Below, piece by piece: positions 22,453 to 22,584 of a DNA stretch of 22,584 nucleotides. How positions within the stretch are numbered: position 1 is the first letter of the stretch; every line of letters starts with the position of its first letter. Under the pieces are notes generated by a model. It was not told the DNA's origin. It was given only the letters and a program-made list of their open reading frames with translations, and made no database searches. This stretch comes from Capsulimonas sp039928515 (GTDB lineage: Bacteria > Armatimonadota > Armatimonadia > Armatimonadales > Capsulimonadaceae): the NCBI RefSeq assembly GCF_039928515.1, contig NZ_JBDSSZ010000132.1; one strand, written 5' to 3'. Both the position numbers and the translations under genes were made by a program.

Positions 22453-22584
22453 GCAACCAGACCCGCCTCGGCCTTATGACCCACCCCGGCGCTTCGCGCC
22501 ACCCCTCCCTTGAAGCAGGGAAGGGTTGGAAAGAGATTCTCGGACGAAAGCCGCCTGCGACAATAAATCCTAATACCCTTCCCT
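22449..22584 (+). other. Right-edge open frame, doubtful as a gene
   Basis: A GTG at 22449 overlaps the phosphatase stop as GTGA, and the frame stays open to the window end (45 codons). The encoded stretch includes THPGASRHPSLEAGKG, which is the translation of hairpin-rich intergenic repeat sequence, so this is probably not a real protein. The sequence beyond the window is needed to decide. Confidence 0.25.
22488..22526. repeat. Hairpin-rich intergenic repeat at the right edge
   Basis: Two adjacent hairpins are present. GGCGC-ttc-GCGCC lies at 22488-22500. A 10-bp stem with one mismatch, ACCCCTCCCT (22501-22510) with AGGGAAGGGT (22517-22526), surrounds a TGAAGC loop. The wording CCCCGGCGCTTCGCGCC plus CCCTCCCTTGAAG resembles dispersed intergenic repeats that I recall from many GC-rich bacterial genomes. 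It may also end the phosphatase transcript. Confidence 0.6.

Overview
The window is about 60% GC and looks chromosomal. It probably comes from an Armatimonadota bacterium related to Capsulimonas. The main reason is two close copies of a secreted prepilin-like protein with the H-X9-DG C-terminal motif (DUF1559 type), a family strongly expanded in Armatimonadota and Planctomycetota. An OstA/LptD-like outer-membrane protein indicates a two-membrane envelope, and a PEP-CTERM protein implies an exosortase elsewhere. The phylum assignment rests on remembered family distributions, not on a search.

Left part (1-6034). Two leftward genes, one cut by the window edge, form a small operon of unproven function; they may be the end of an ATPase-containing, possibly defence-related cluster. 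Diverging from them is a large secreted nuclease of the ExeM/NucH type. Its promoter carries four TTAA hexamers at exact 11-bp spacing, immediately upstream of a -10 box, which is the layout of a Pho box. Next come a hairpin, a long palindromic repeat element, a PEP-CTERM protein and a frameshifted ricin-type lectin remnant, each of the last two followed by a strong terminator.

Middle part (6040-12940). A GntR/LacI-type chimeric regulator precedes a block with the order DUF1559 protein, Tat-type lipoprotein, SGNH esterase, second DUF1559 protein. A consensus sigma-70 promoter decorated with repeated TGGTGC elements precedes the first DUF1559 gene. This looks like a locally regulated set of secreted or surface proteins acting on polysaccharide.

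Right part (12940-22584). A HerA-like ATPase gene overlaps an OstA/LptD-like gene, and both converge on a leftward beta-mannosidase across a perfect palindrome. Then come a tRNA-Pro(GGG) on the minus strand, a ParDE-type toxin-antitoxin pair, a leftward HipA-like kinase and DUF3037 pair whose genes overlap by ATGA, a histidine phosphatase starting at TTG, and a hairpin-rich repeat at the right edge. No gene-free stretch exceeds 300 bases. No rRNA, CRISPR array, transposase or integrase was seen.
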